Notes: a model not told the origin generated them from the letters alone. A stretch of 64,000 nucleotides of DNA from Neobacillus sp. PS2-9 (GCF_030915525.1 NZ_CP133269.1:459001-523000), one strand, 5' to 3'; shown: positions 17,917 to 26,534, counted from the stretch's first letter. Program-made: numbers and translations.

Positions 17917-18299
17917 GCCAAGGGGACGGTTCTGGTGGCACTTTTATATGAGGACGTAGCCAACTCTCGACAATTTTTTGTTGTTATTGATGCCTTAGGC
18001 CAATGATATCAAGTATTCACCCTTCTTTTCATCAAACGTTTGTTTACTTTCGAATGTGGGGGAATAAAAGAGATAGAAGTCGATTAGAGATAAGGATTAT
18101 TTTGTAGATTAAGAGCAGAATTTTACGGAAAGTTGGTCGACAATCTTTTTATGCGATTTGTGAATTAAATAGCTTTATAAGTAAGTTTATGCCCGTTTTA
18201 ACTAAACGATTAAATAGTATAGCATATACGGAAAAGCGTCACTTTATGGCGAAAAAGACGGTTCTTGTGGTAAAAAACCACGAGAACTGTCCCTCTGGC
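17917..18299. repeat. Long repeat element, family (ii), copy 1
   Basis: The left end GGGACGGTTCTGGTGGC and right end ACGAGAACTGTCCCTCTGGC bound an element of about 380 bases. Inside, in order: CTCGACAATTTTTTG, an AAACGTTTG motif (about 18032), a purine-rich GATAGAAGTCGATTAGAG stretch, GTCGACAATCTTTTTATGC, and TTTTAACTAAACGATTAAAT with TATAGCATATACGGAAAA at the far end. No open frame. A frame starting at 18189 merely crosses the right end. Confidence 0.8.
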
Positions 18300-18306
18300 A
18301 ACTCAA

Positions 18307-18939
18307 TTAATCATGTGCCTTTTCAAGAAATAGTCTTATTCCGAAACCTATCAGTATGGTTCCTGTTAGTCCTTCAATAATATTTTGTGTTTTCGGTTTT
18401 TTCATGAACGTGCTGATTCGATTAATTAAATAAACGTAAGTAAAAGACCACATGGCAGTCATTGCAGTATAAGTGATCCCCATGATAAGAAACGGTAAAA
18501 AGGTACTGCTTCCAGGGTCAACGAATTGAGGCAAAAATGTTAAGAAAAGGACCGCCACTTTGGGATTTAGGAGATTGGTAAGGAACCCTTGTTTAAAGCA
18601 AGAAGTGTTTCCAAACTGGCTTTTTGTGTTCAACTCAACGCCTGCTTCGTCTTCCTTTTTCCTTAAAGACCATAATGTCTTGATCCCCAGATACATTAAG
18701 TAAACTGCACCCACATATTTGAAGACAGAAAATACTAATGCTGATTTCATAATGATGGCGGAAAGTCCAAATACAGCAGCGGTGGTATGGATAAGAAGCG
18801 CACAACAAGTACCTAAAACTGTATTAACACCCCCGGCTTTCCCGACGGTTACAGTGTTTTTTGTAGCAATTGCGGTATCAGGCCCGGGTAAAATGATAAA
18901 AAAAATACACATAAGGACAAACAGATACATGTTCTCCAT
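18307..18939 (-). CDS. LysE/RhtB family amino-acid exporter
   Basis: A 210-residue integral membrane protein with six predicted segments. It has the family N-terminus: a hydrophobic helix ending in LPGPDTA (residues 18-24), then the glycine-rich GKAGGVNTVLGTC helix, and the NLLNPKVAVLFLTFLPQFV motif near 125. The family exports amino acids such as lysine, homoserine or threonine by proton exchange; the substrate here is not predictable. AAAGGAG precedes the ATG. Its stop lies right beside repeat copy 1. Confidence 0.88.
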   Translation of the reverse strand: MENMYLFVLMCIFFIILPGPDTAIATKNTVTVGKAGGVNTVLGTCCALLIHTTAAVFGLSAIIMKSALVFSVFKYVGAVYLMYLGIKTLWSLRKKEDEAGVELNTKSQFGNTSCFKQGFLTNLLNPKVAVLFLTFLPQFVDPGSSTFLPFLIMGITYTAMTAMWSFTYVYLINRISTFMKKPKTQNIIEGLTGTILIGFGIRLFLEKAHD

Positions 18940-19052
18940 TTATGATCTCCTTTCTGCTTTTCGTTAAGGTCTGTGATTCTTATATTGTATTATATATAAA
19001 GATGGGGGAGGGAAATTATAAAAATACTTTGAATTTGGTAGTAAAAATAAAA

Positions 19053-19469
19053 TTACTTGCCAGTGAGTATTTCGATAAGTTCTGCTGATTTATTTTTGTC
19101 CAATTGAACATATTTACTTTCAGCGTCTATTACCAGTTCAACTTGGTCCTTTTGGGGACTGATCCAAAGTTCGTATAACACTGCTTTTGCCTCTATTTCA
19201 GGATTCTTAAATTGAAATACAAATCTGTAATCAGGAGGGCGTACCATAGATACTTTTGCATTTTTCCAATCACTATCTTCTAATGTATCTTTCACCTTTT
19301 GAACTTGGTTATTGGTAGTGATTTTTTTGAAGGCTTCATAATTATTTTCATCACCAACACGCTTTTTTACTTCAATATATTGCTCTTCATTCTTCATTCC
19401 GTCGAAATAACCCGCTGTAAACAATGAAATGATTCCTATAAAAACAATTAAATAGGTAAATTTTTTCAA
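19053..19469 (-). CDS. Exported or membrane-anchored hypothetical protein
   Basis: A 138-residue protein beginning with TTG behind AAAGGGGCG. It has a basic N-terminus, a hydrophobic segment (4-20) and no lipobox, so it is either secreted or singly anchored. The rest is a small charged alpha/beta domain (KVSMVRPPDYRFVFQF; ELVIDAESKYVQL). I do not recognise the family. It stands alone. Confidence 0.6.
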   Translation of the reverse strand: MKKFTYLIVFIGIISLFTAGYFDGMKNEEQYIEVKKRVGDENNYEAFKKITTNNQVQKVKDTLEDSDWKNAKVSMVRPPDYRFVFQFKNPEIEAKAVLYELWISPQKDQVELVIDAESKYVQLDKNKSAELIEILTGK

Positions 19470-19557
19470 GATTCATCGCCCCTTTAGTAATAAGACGCAT
19501 TTCATTTAGAAAAGTATCAAATATACTTTAATTTTTAATTAACCTGGAGTTGCCCCG

Positions 19558-19587
19558 CCACAGTCCTTGATAACTGTGGTGTTTTTT
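19558..19587 (+). terminator. Hairpin with T run
   Basis: CCACAGT / ACTGTGG with an 8-base loop, then TGTTTTTT. It points rightward with no rightward gene just before it, so it may end an unannotated transcript or be a remnant. Confidence 0.55.
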
Positions 19588-19616
19588 ATGGGGGAGTGGG
19601 TGTAGTTTAGTGGTTG

Positions 19617-19729
19617 GCGAGTAAAATGGAGGGATTGACGAGTAAAGTATGAAAGTTGACGAGTAAAATAGGAAAATTGACGAGTAAATTATACATTTGG
19701 CGAGTAAAAGACCGAAAGTGACGAGTAAG
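19617..19729. repeat. Six-unit tandem array of GRCGAGTAAA, 20-21 bp period
   Basis: The core GGCGAGTAAA or GACGAGTAAA begins at 19617, 19637, 19658, 19679, 19699 and 19720. The steps of 20-21 bases equal two helical turns; bases between the cores are not conserved. There is no coding frame. Confidence 0.8.
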
Positions 19730-19807
19730 AAAGGAAATCATACAAAAAGGGCAATTTTAACGAGTCATCAAGAGGTAATCAACACGTAATTGGAGAGAAA
19801 GATACCT

Positions 19808-19833
19808 AATCCTGGCTATACGCCGGGATTTTT
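19808..19833 (+). terminator. Hairpin with short T run
   Basis: AATCCTGGC and GCCGGGATT pair around TATAC, followed by TTT. Another rightward terminator-like hairpin in a gene-free region. A fragment TAGTGCCAGGCACC follows near 19850, resembling a common Bacillus repeat. Confidence 0.5.
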
Positions 19834-19942
19834 GCATGTAGGGGGAGTTCTAGTGCCAGGCACCTTTCGAATTTAAGGAAGATTGGAAGATTGATAGGAT
19901 TTTTGAAGGGGTTAAATGGTAGAAATAATACTAAGGGCCAAT

Positions 19943-20300
19943 TCTTGACATTCTTTTTATAGTTTTCGCAGTAAGAAACCATTGCTGGCATGGAGTTGCC
20001 CTTCTACTAACCAAACGTTTGATTAGTATCGGATAAAGGGGAAGAAGAGGGAAAGAAGTCGATCAGAGAGAAATAAGGGCTATTTTGTAAAATAGGGTGG
20101 AAAGTCGCGGAAAGTTTGCCGACAATTTTTTTTATGCCTTTTGTGATGTGAAATAGCGATATTATTGGGTTTATGCTTGTTTTAACCAAACGTTTAATTA
20201 GTATAGTTTATAGGGAAAATGATTGAAAAAGGACGAATGATAGGAGGATAGGTACGGTTGCGTGGGTCCCGGCCAATGCCACGAGAACCGTACCTGTGGC
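19943..20300. repeat. Long repeat element, family (ii), copy 2
   Basis: Starts with CTTGACATTCTTTTTATAG, then TAACCAAACGTTTGATTAGT near 20010, GAAGTCGATCAGAGAGAAA, GCCGACAATTTTTTTTATGC, TTAACCAAACGTTTAATTAG near 20182 and TATAGGGAAAAT at 20220. The right end is a family (i) arm (CACGAGAACCGTACC). The left family (i) arm is not evident. Confidence 0.75.
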
Positions 20301-20311
20301 GCCTAGAGGAA

Positions 20312-20350
20312 GAGTCCCCCACTGCTTTAAAGCGGCGGGGGACTGTCCCC
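20312..20350. repeat. GC-rich hairpin, family (iii)
   Basis: AGTCCCCCACTGCTTT and AAAGCGGCGGGGGACT form a long hairpin, followed by CCCCTTTTTT. It lies just past the 3' end of the broken MerR gene. Confidence 0.75.
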
Positions 20351-20360
20351 TTTTTTGAAA

Positions 20361-20720
20361 TTATTTTTTCAGGATCATCTCTTTATAGGAAGTAATTTTA
20401 TGTTCTAATATTTTATTTGTTTCTTCCAGTGTCTTTAGCTGGCTTTCGATCGAACGTTTATGATCTTCTAAGAGTTTTAATCGATTAATTACTGTATGTT
20501 CTCCTTCCGTATACAAGTAGGCATATTCTTTTATTTTTGTGAGCGGCATTTGCGTCTCTTTTAACTATAAGACAAATTTCAGCCATTGAAGATGGGCTTC
20601 AGAATATGTTCTTTCTCCGTGTTCATTCCGATCTGGGAGAATAATTTTCTCTTTTTCATAGTAACGTAATGTATGTGCGCTGACTCCCACTAGTTGTGCC
20701 ACTTCTCCAATTGTATACAT
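20361..20720 (-). pseudogene. MerR-family regulator with in-frame stop
   Basis: A MerR-type gene starting at 20720 reads MYTIGEVAQLVGVSAHTLRY, a full winged-helix start, then has TAG at codon 52 (20565-20567) in frame; the sequence continues as a normal dimerisation coiled coil (LLEDHKRSIESQLKTLEE) to 20361. The first 51 residues stop inside the DNA-binding domain; the downstream part from an internal Met at 20549 lacks it. Without readthrough the regulator is dead. It diverges from an SDR gene whose promoter carries a MerR-type operator, so that control may be lost or taken over by another MerR protein. Confidence 0.8.
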
Positions 20721-20764
20721 AACAACCTCCATATTTAACCAATACTAATCTAATGAAAAATAGT

Positions 20765-20795
20765 TTGCCTTAGAGTGTACTCTAACCAATATAAT
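20765..20795 (+). promoter_or_regulatory. MerR-type promoter and operator of the SDR gene
   Basis: TTGCCT at 20765-20770 and TATAAT at 20790-20795 are separated by 19 bases, the over-long spacer typical of MerR-activated promoters. The dyad TTAGAGTGTACTCTAA (20770-20785) fills the spacer. Confidence 0.8.
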
Positions 20796-20858
20796 AAACC
20801 CGTATCAGTTAAACAATTCATTTTTATGAGTATTTAAAAAATAGTAGGAGGAAATGAA

Positions 20859-21626
20859 ATGATGAAATATACAGTTATTACAGGTGCAAGTTCCGGGATT
20901 GGATATGAAACAGCACTTGCATTTGCAGGTCGTGGAAAAAATTTAGTCATTGTGGCACGAAGAACAGAGGAGCTTGAAAAACTAAAATCAGAAATCGCGA
21001 AAGTAAATGCAGAACTTGAAGTGGTTATAAAAACAGTGGATTTATCTCATACGAAAAATGCGTATACCTTATATGAAGAGTTAAAGGAATACAAAATTGA
21101 AACGTGGATCAATAATGCAGGGTTTGGTAATTTCGCATCCGTTGGCGATCAAAATTTAACTAAAATTGAGACGATGCTTAATTTAAATATTGAATCTCTA
21201 ACAATTTTAACTTCACTTTATGTGCGTGACTATTCAACCGTGGAAGGAACGCAAGTAATTAACGTTTCTTCAGGTGGAGGCTATACGATTGTTGGAAATG
21301 CCATCACTTATTGTGCTTCTAAATTCTATGTAAGTGCCTTTACGGAGGGACTTGCACATGAATTAAAAGAACAAGGTGCAAGCATGCAAGCAAAAGTATT
21401 AGCGCCTGCTGCAACTGAAACGGAATTTGCAAAAGTATCGAATGACCTAGAGGAAAATGTGAAATTCGAAGGACTTCTACTTAAATACCATACAGCGAAA
21501 GAAATGGCTGGATTTATGCTTGATCTTTATGATAGCGAAAAAGTAGTTGGCATTGTCGATGGTGTTACGTATGAATTTCAATTAAAGGATCCCATTTATC
21601 CTTATGCAGTGAGAATGAGAAACTAA
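20859..21626 (+). CDS. Short-chain dehydrogenase/reductase (SDR)
   Basis: A 255-residue classical SDR using NAD(P)H. The nucleotide-binding TGASSGIG is at 8-15, the basic VARR after beta2 suggests NADPH, NNAG is near 86, catalytic Ser lies in INVSSGGG and Tyr151-Lys155 in YCASK. It resembles the YqjQ/DltE-like oxidoreductases of Bacillus. The substrate is unknown; MerR-controlled SDRs often detoxify aldehydes or quinones. Start ATG 20859 follows TAGGAGGAAATGAA. Its promoter has a MerR operator, and the divergent MerR gene is broken. Confidence 0.88.
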   Translation: MMKYTVITGASSGIGYETALAFAGRGKNLVIVARRTEELEKLKSEIAKVNAELEVVIKTVDLSHTKNAYTLYEELKEYKIETWINNAGFGNFASVGDQNLTKIETMLNLNIESLTILTSLYVRDYSTVEGTQVINVSSGGGYTIVGNAITYCASKFYVSAFTEGLAHELKEQGASMQAKVLAPAATETEFAKVSNDLEENVKFEGLLLKYHTAKEMAGFMLDLYDSEKVVGIVDGVTYEFQLKDPIYPYAVRMRN

Positions 21627-21642
21627 AGACCAAGGGAAGACC

Positions 21643-22092
21643 AAGTGGATGGTTCTGGTGGTTTTTTCTCCTCAGCTTTTTGGTGACTTGTGATGTTTGG
21701 GGACAGTCCCCCGGCGCTTTAAAGCAGCGGGGGACTGTCCCTTTCTCGACCTTTTTTTTATTGTTTTCGCTGAAAGGATCCATTGCTAGCAAGTATTTAT
21801 CCTACTTTTAACCAAACGTTTGATTACAATCGAATTAGGTTGAAGAAAAGGGAAGGATGTCAATTAGAGCAAATTAACTCCTATTTTGTAGAATAAGAGG
21901 GGAACTCTCGGAATGTTGGCCGACAATCTTTTTATGCCTTTTTTGATGTGAATTAGCCAGATTATTGAGTTTATGCTCGTTTTAACTAAACGTTTAATTA
22001 GTATAGCTTATAGGGAAAATGATAAAAAAGTGACGGAAGATAGGGGAAGGGACGGTCAGCTGGGCTTAGTTAGAACCAGGAGAACCGTCCCT
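21643..22092. repeat. Long repeat element, family (ii), copy 3, with a family (iii) hairpin inside
   Basis: The left arm GATGGTTCTGGTGG (about 21648) is followed by a family (iii) hairpin (21699-21742), then CTCGACC, TAACCAAACGTTTGATTACA near 21812, GCCGACAATCTTTTTATGCC, TTAACTAAACGTTTAATTAG near 21983 and TATAGGGAAAAT at 22020. The right end has GGGACGGTC and GGAGAACCGTCCC just before the CotX-like gene stop. The hairpin seems inserted in the left part. Confidence 0.8.
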
Positions 22093-22524
22093 TTAACCAA
22101 CTCTTAAAGATAATTCAGCTAATAAATTAATAGCAGCTTGTACAACGGCAGTAATTTCTAGCTCAGTTTGAGTCACAGTAATGGCGTTAGAATTGTCAAT
22201 AGTGACTGATTGAGATTCTGATTGGAGCGCTGATAGACGTTGTGAAATCGATTGAAGTGCAGTAACATCGCTGTTGTTACTACCTAGCAATGCAATAGCT
22301 GCTTCGATGGCTGCCTGTAAAGCGGCCTGAACAACAACTAATGCCTGAGCTTCAGTTTGGACAACATTAATGTTATGGGAATTGCGGACCACTAATGACT
22401 GGATTTCTCTTTGTGAAGCAGTGATTGATTGCTGAATTGTTTGATCACCACTAGGATCATTTGTGTTTCTGATCGGTGCGGACCACCTAAATTCGCTATT
22501 GCTTTGTTCGTTTTGAATACGCAT
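22093..22524 (-). CDS. cotX: Spore-coat protein, CotX/V family
   Basis: A 143-residue protein with two copies of the spore-coat X/V motif: helix with Gln-rich VVQTEAQALVVVQAALQAAI near 55-75 and VTQTELEITAVVQAAINLL near 119-138, each preceded by a short polar S/N-rich part. The CotX/V/Y/Z group forms the insoluble outer crust of spores; the protein is made in the mother cell late in sporulation. A GGAGGTG site precedes the ATG. It stands alone, between repeat copies 3 and 4. Assignment to CotX versus CotV is not certain. Confidence 0.78.
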   Translation of the reverse strand: MRIQNEQSNSEFRWSAPIRNTNDPSGDQTIQQSITASQREIQSLVVRNSHNINVVQTEAQALVVVQAALQAAIEAAIALLGSNNSDVTALQSISQRLSALQSESQSVTIDNSNAITVTQTELEITAVVQAAINLLAELSLRVG

Positions 22525-22710
22525 TTTTTCACCTCCAAACTAACAAGATACAAAGTTAATGTATTCAATAAATGTAATAAGAATTGGACAAACAGTCTGG
22601 TTAAAATGTGGATTTTTTTAAAATATTGTTAGGGAGGGAGGTGATCATTTCCATTTAAAGTAACAGAAAAAATCCCTGTGCCTGTCACCGTCGGAAAACA
22701 TCCATCAGTA

Positions 22711-22986
22711 GTCGACATTCTTTTTGATGAATTAAAAGCAAGAAATCAATGTTTACTAGGACGTAACTTTCTTTTAATTAATCGTTTGAATAGTATCGGA
22801 AAAGGGCGAAAGTAACAGAATTGAGTCGGTTGAAGAGAAAAAACAAGGATTTTGCGGATTGGTAGCGGAGCAAACAAATAGGTCACCGACAATCTTTTTA
22901 TGATTTTTGTCTGGGAACATGTATAGGGTGCGATTCATGCTTCTTTTAATTAAACGTTTAGTTAGTATAGCAAATTAGGAAAATAG
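22711..22986. repeat. Long repeat element, family (ii), diverged copy 4
   Basis: GTCGACATTCTTTTTGATG, TTAATTAATCGTTTGAATAG, CACCGACAATCTTTTTATG and TTAATTAAACGTTTAGTTAG are all in the right order, but family (i) ends are weak or absent (a CCTGTCACCGTCGG scrap at 22680). It is the most diverged copy, so the family is old. Confidence 0.65.
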
Positions 22987-23009
22987 TTGAAATTTGTAGC
23001 TTTATGATC

Positions 23010-23411
23010 TTAGCGGCCCTTATTATCAACGAAATACTTACTAATCCAAATGGCAATGAATAGCCATATCAACATAAAGAGTACGGCAACAAACCAATTT
23101 TTTGGTTTTCCTTTTTGTCTAATTTCTTCCGCTTTTGCTCTGTTTTCTTCAATAATGAAAGGCGGTATTAATTTTAAAGCTAGTGAGATTCCCAGTGGAA
23201 CGATAATAAGGTCATCGAGATAGCCTAATATAGGAATGAAGTCAGGGATTAGATCTATTGGACTAAAAGCATAAGCAACTACACAAATAGCCACCAATTT
23301 AGCATAACAGGGGACTCTACTATCTTTATATGATAAATATAGTAGGAATAAATTCTGTTTTAGTTTTCTAGCGTAGTTTTTTAATTTTGTTAGTGCATGG
23401 TGCTGCTCCAT
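23010..23411 (-). CDS. DUF1232 (YkvA-like) membrane protein
   Basis: A 133-residue protein with the DUF1232 core YAFSPIDLIPDFIPILGYLDD (about 47-67), two hydrophobic segments around it, and a C-terminal membrane segment (about 107-125). The family is common in Bacillus and of unknown function. AAAAGGAGGG precedes the ATG. No operon partner. A 20-bp-period array lies behind its promoter region. Confidence 0.82.
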   Translation of the reverse strand: MEQHHALTKLKNYARKLKQNLFLLYLSYKDSRVPCYAKLVAICVVAYAFSPIDLIPDFIPILGYLDDLIIVPLGISLALKLIPPFIIEENRAKAEEIRQKGKPKNWFVAVLFMLIWLFIAIWISKYFVDNKGR

Positions 23412-23464
23412 TTTTACGCCCTCCTTTTGATAAAATTAGGCTCTTTGCTAAAATAGTGTAGTAT

Positions 23465-23515
23465 TCGCTGATAAAAGTGGAAAATCGCTGATATATTGGC
23501 AGAATCGCTGATAAA
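23465..23515. repeat. Three-unit array of TCGCTGATA, 20 bp period
   Basis: TCGCTGATAAAA, TCGCTGATATAT and TCGCTGATAAAT start at 23465, 23485 and 23505. The unit sequence differs from that at 19617 but the spacing is the same. Confidence 0.7.
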
Positions 23516-23937
23516 TTCCTACAAGTGTTCTTTTGAATATAACTTTACACCAAATCGAACGTTGATCATCGCAATTATTTTAGGAATACAAGCTACTTTG
23601 ACTAGATTATTTTCTAGAAAACAAGAAAACCACCCCAAGCAATAGGGTGATTCTCATAAATAAACTAGGTTGACAACCATTACCCTGACGGTAGAGGTTG
23701 CATGGAGAGAGGTGCTAAAACACTTCTCTCTTTTTATTATATTTACTTTATATACAAAAATATTCCCAGTTAAATGTAGAAGAGGATGGCAAGGGAACAT
23801 TTTGGTTTCTTCGAAGTGTTCTGAAGGACTACGAGAATCGTCCCGGTTTCACTCAGAGAACTCTATTGAAAATCGGATACCATCGTTAGCTCCAAAGGGA
23901 TCAACATAGCAAATGGACTGACAACCTTTTTTTGCTG
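23516..23937. other. Gene-free stretch with one hairpin
   Basis: Contains a terminator-like hairpin (23705-23735) and a scrap of a family (i) right arm (ACGAGAATCGTCCCGG near 23840). A short open frame from 23670 has no ribosome site and crosses the hairpin, so I do not call it. Confidence 0.5.
23705..23735 (+). terminator. Hairpin with T run
   Basis: GAGAGAGGTG pairs with CACTTCTCTC around CTAAAA, followed by TTTTT. The transcript it would end is unknown; a dyad ACCATTACC...GGTAGAGGT lies just upstream. Confidence 0.5.
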
Positions 23938-24426
23938 TTATTTATTCATTTCAACCGTTTCATTAACATCAGTGGATTTAGAAGTTTGCCCTGTCATGCG
24001 TTTGTAGAAAAAGGCGATTTTCTTCGTAAAATTACCGGTATCCCAATATTCGGCTGCTTCCGCATTTACCTTTATCAAGACCACGTTAGGATCATCATAA
24101 GACGTTTGCATAATTTTCTCATATGCTTTGCTCCACAATTCCTTTTTTTTACCTAAATCCTCAACGATTTCCGCTCTTCCACGGACGGAAACATAGGATT
24201 TACCTGCATATGCCACATTGACATCATGATCATGTAAAATTTCTTCATATTTATCAGTCTCTTTTTTAGTGAAAAACCATAAGTCACCATCAAACTCTAC
24301 TTCTTGTGTTTTCATAGGACGAGAAACAAGCCCTTCTTCAGTGACCGTAGTCAACATGGCCGTGTCTACGTCTTTGATTAACTCTCTTAATGTTTCCATT
24401 TCTTCCTGTTTCAACATGTTAGACAT
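23938..24426 (-). CDS. ydaG: Pyridoxamine 5'-phosphate oxidase-fold stress protein, YdaG-like
   Basis: About 162 residues with the split-barrel flavin-binding fold: TAMLTTVTEEGLVSRPM near the start, DGDLWFFT, and YVSVRGRAEIVED are family hallmarks. It resembles B. subtilis general stress protein 26 (YdaG). These proteins bind FMN or related cofactors; the reaction is not known. The start at 24426 is chosen because GAGGTGATGG is ideally spaced for it, not for the GTG at 24435. It stands alone. Confidence 0.8.
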   Translation of the reverse strand: MSNMLKQEEMETLRELIKDVDTAMLTTVTEEGLVSRPMKTQEVEFDGDLWFFTKKETDKYEEILHDHDVNVAYAGKSYVSVRGRAEIVEDLGKKKELWSKAYEKIMQTSYDDPNVVLIKVNAEAAEYWDTGNFTKKIAFFYKRMTGQTSKSTDVNETVEMNK

Positions 24427-24687
24427 TTCCATCACCTCATGAATGTATACTACCCTTTATGTCAACTTTTATTCAGGTATGGCGAAAACCATAGGGACGG
24501 CTGGTGGTTTTTTCTTTTGCGTGAATGAGGAGAATCAATCCATCGCACCCTCGGAATATATGTTGGTATCCTTCTAAAGAAGGGTTATTTGTAAATATAT
24601 AGAATAGGCATGATGTAGATTATTATTTTAGGAGGAAAGAGATGATTCAACGGGGAGCAAGAGTTAAGAATAGGAAGTAAAGACTTT
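24427..24687. other. Gap with a family (i) left-arm fragment
   Basis: CATAGGGACGGCTGGTGGTTTTTTC at about 24490-24514 is a solitary, shortened left arm of the family (i) repeat. Nothing else is visible. Confidence 0.5.
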
Positions 24688-24903
24688 TTGAAAATCATAG
24701 CAATTTCAGGGTTAATACTAACCGTGATTTGTGTGGTATTAGTATTTCAACAGTTGTATCTTTTTAAAAGAGAATTTCAAAGTCTAGATGATGACCAAGT
24801 TTTAAATAGTAATATAAAAATAATTGATGTTTCTTATGCGAACTGGGTGCGATTATTAAGGGGGATATTTAGAAGTCTAACCATGAAAATGAAAAAATGT
24901 TAA
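24688..24903 (+). CDS. Small membrane protein, possible
   Basis: A 71-residue frame from TTG 24688 with one strong hydrophobic segment (residues 3-22, IIAISGLILTVICVVLVF) then a charged tail. There is no good ribosome site. It overlaps the start of the phosphotransferase gene by 7 bases. It may be a coupled small protein or a remnant. Confidence 0.35.
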   Translation: MKIIAISGLILTVICVVLVFQQLYLFKREFQSLDDDQVLNSNIKIIDVSYANWVRLLRGIFRSLTMKMKKC

Positions 24904-25664
24904 CAGGAGGGAATGTTTCTAACGTTTATCGTTCAGGAGATACTGTGCGACGAGAATTAAAGCCAGAAAGTACCAAAATTCATAAGCTATTCAAGCATTT
25001 GGAGGACAAGGGTTTCAGTTATGCACCAAAGTTTTTAGGTATTGATGAAAAAGGAAGAGAGATATTATCATTTATTGAAGGAGAAGCTGGTAATTATCCT
25101 TTAAAAGAATACATGTGGACTAATGATGTCTTAATTGAAATAGCGAAAATGCTCCGTCTTTATCATGATTCTGTGAGTGATTTTCCATTTGATGATAGCT
25201 GGCAATCGATAGATAACACCCCCCAACCATTCGAGGTACTATGCCATAATGATTTTGCAATATATAACATTATTTTTAGTCATGGTAGACCAAAAGGTAT
25301 TATTGATTTTGATGTTGCTGGACCTGGTCCAAGACTTTGGGACATAGCTTATACTCTTTATACTTGTGTCCCCTTAAGTAGATTTTATCTTTCTGAAACA
25401 GGTGAGAAGGTTTATTATAATTCATTACTGCATGCTAACCGTATAAAACAAAGAATTAGATTGTTTTTTGAAGCTTACGGTGAGGGAATAAAAGAAGATT
25501 ATATGGAAATGGTATTACTGCGATTAGAAGGGTTATGTAAAACAATTACAAGAAAAGCCAGTGAAGGTGACATTGCTTTTCAAAAGATGATAGATGAAGG
25601 GCATCTTGAACATTATCAAAAAGATATAAAATTCATTCTTGAATATAGAAAAGAGTGGATTTAA
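24897..25664 (+). CDS. Aminoglycoside-phosphotransferase-family kinase
   Basis: A 255-residue APH/choline-kinase fold protein. It begins with the family pattern LTGGNVSNVYRSGDTVRRE, carries catalytic HND at 117-119 (CHNDFAIYNIIF) and the metal-binding IIDFD at 135-139. Substrate is unknown; members phosphorylate aminoglycosides, macrolides, choline, fructosamines and others, and most chromosomal copies are not resistance genes. ATG 24897 has no Shine-Dalgarno, so it may be translated by coupling to the small frame it overlaps. An in-frame stop at 24870 limits extension. Confidence 0.82.
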   Translation: MLTGGNVSNVYRSGDTVRRELKPESTKIHKLFKHLEDKGFSYAPKFLGIDEKGREILSFIEGEAGNYPLKEYMWTNDVLIEIAKMLRLYHDSVSDFPFDDSWQSIDNTPQPFEVLCHNDFAIYNIIFSHGRPKGIIDFDVAGPGPRLWDIAYTLYTCVPLSRFYLSETGEKVYYNSLLHANRIKQRIRLFFEAYGEGIKEDYMEMVLLRLEGLCKTITRKASEGDIAFQKMIDEGHLEHYQKDIKFILEYRKEWI

Positions 25665-26033
25665 ATTAAGGTTTTTGTTGAACTAGCAGGTGGGATTTTT
25701 TAATAAACGAAGGATCGACTTATTGAACGGAGCAGTATTCCTGTAATTACTGAAAATTGGGAAACCCGCTGTAATCATACAAAAAGAAGCGAACATTACT
25801 AAAGACAATAAATTTGTAGTCAGGTACATGAGAAGGAATTTAAACTGGATGATTCGAATAAGTTATAGTGAACTTGGTTTTGTTGTATTCTCAAAATAAT
25901 TATTAGAGGATGTCATTGAGAGCATTTTTTATAGGTCGACAGTAGCAAATGAAGATGATTTTGATGCGTATGAATGGCTGTTACTATACTAAGATTTTGA
26001 TAGTTTACACTAAACAGTGAGGAGAGTGGTTTT
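25665..26033. other. Decayed stretch between genes
   Basis: Short coding-like pieces (for example ANEDDFDAYEWL near 25945-25985) are interrupted by stops in all frames. It looks like the remains of a lost gene. No hairpin or repeat seen. Confidence 0.4.
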
Positions 26034-26531
26034 ATGCAAGTTGTAGCCAAAATGTTTTTAGAACAACTCGACATGCATTGCTATGAGAATGAGTGGTTTG
26101 CAACCATGGATCAAGCGCTTCAGGGAGTCACTGCAGCTGAGGCAGCATGGACATGTTCGGGAAACAGCAATTCGATTTGGCAGATTGTCAACCACTTGAT
26201 ATTTTGGAATGAAGACGTGATCCATCGAATTAAGGGCACAGAGAATTCGCATAAAGCAGAAAGCAATGAAGAAACCTTTGGAAATCCAGGGGATTCAGAA
26301 GACGAACTTGGGTGGTCCCAGACAGTGCAGCGCCTTCATGAAGTCATGAATAATTTAAAAATGGTCATTGCGGACCTTGACGATGAAAAGTTAACAGCTC
26401 CGTATGCAGCTAACAGTTACTCGATTGAGCGTTTACTTAGCAATATCATGATGCACGATACATATCATTTCGGCCAAATCGTTCTATTGCGAAAGTTGCA
26501 ATCCTCTTGGAGTGGCGTTGATTGGTCTTAA
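26034..26531 (+). CDS. DinB/YfiT-family protein
   Basis: A 165-residue four-helix-bundle protein of the DinB superfamily. The metal-binding His triad is visible: His54 (IVNHLIFW), His141 and His145 (HDTYHFGQIVLLR). Members bind divalent metal and include thiol transferases and stress proteins; many Bacillus paralogues are uncharacterised. GTGAGGAGAGTGG precedes the ATG. A family (i) repeat follows its stop by a few bases. The second DinB gene at 28.1 kb is a distant paralogue. Confidence 0.82.
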   Translation: MQVVAKMFLEQLDMHCYENEWFATMDQALQGVTAAEAAWTCSGNSNSIWQIVNHLIFWNEDVIHRIKGTENSHKAESNEETFGNPGDSEDELGWSQTVQRLHEVMNNLKMVIADLDDEKLTAPYAANSYSIERLLSNIMMHDTYHFGQIVLLRKLQSSWSGVDWS

Positions 26532-26534
26532 CAA

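Noticed and set aside
19617..19729. Possible CRISPR array
   Set aside because: Units are 20-21 bases with a 10-base core and 10-11-base variable parts, far too short for repeat-spacer units, and no cas genes are present.
23670..23735. MerR-type promoter with TTGACA and dyad ACCATTACC...GGTAGAGGT, and an open frame starting there
   Set aside because: Spacing to any -10 is wrong, no gene follows before a hairpin, and the frame has no ribosome site.
24897..25664. Aminoglycoside resistance gene
   Set aside because: The fold fits the APH superfamily, but nothing points to an antibiotic substrate; most chromosomal members are not resistance enzymes.
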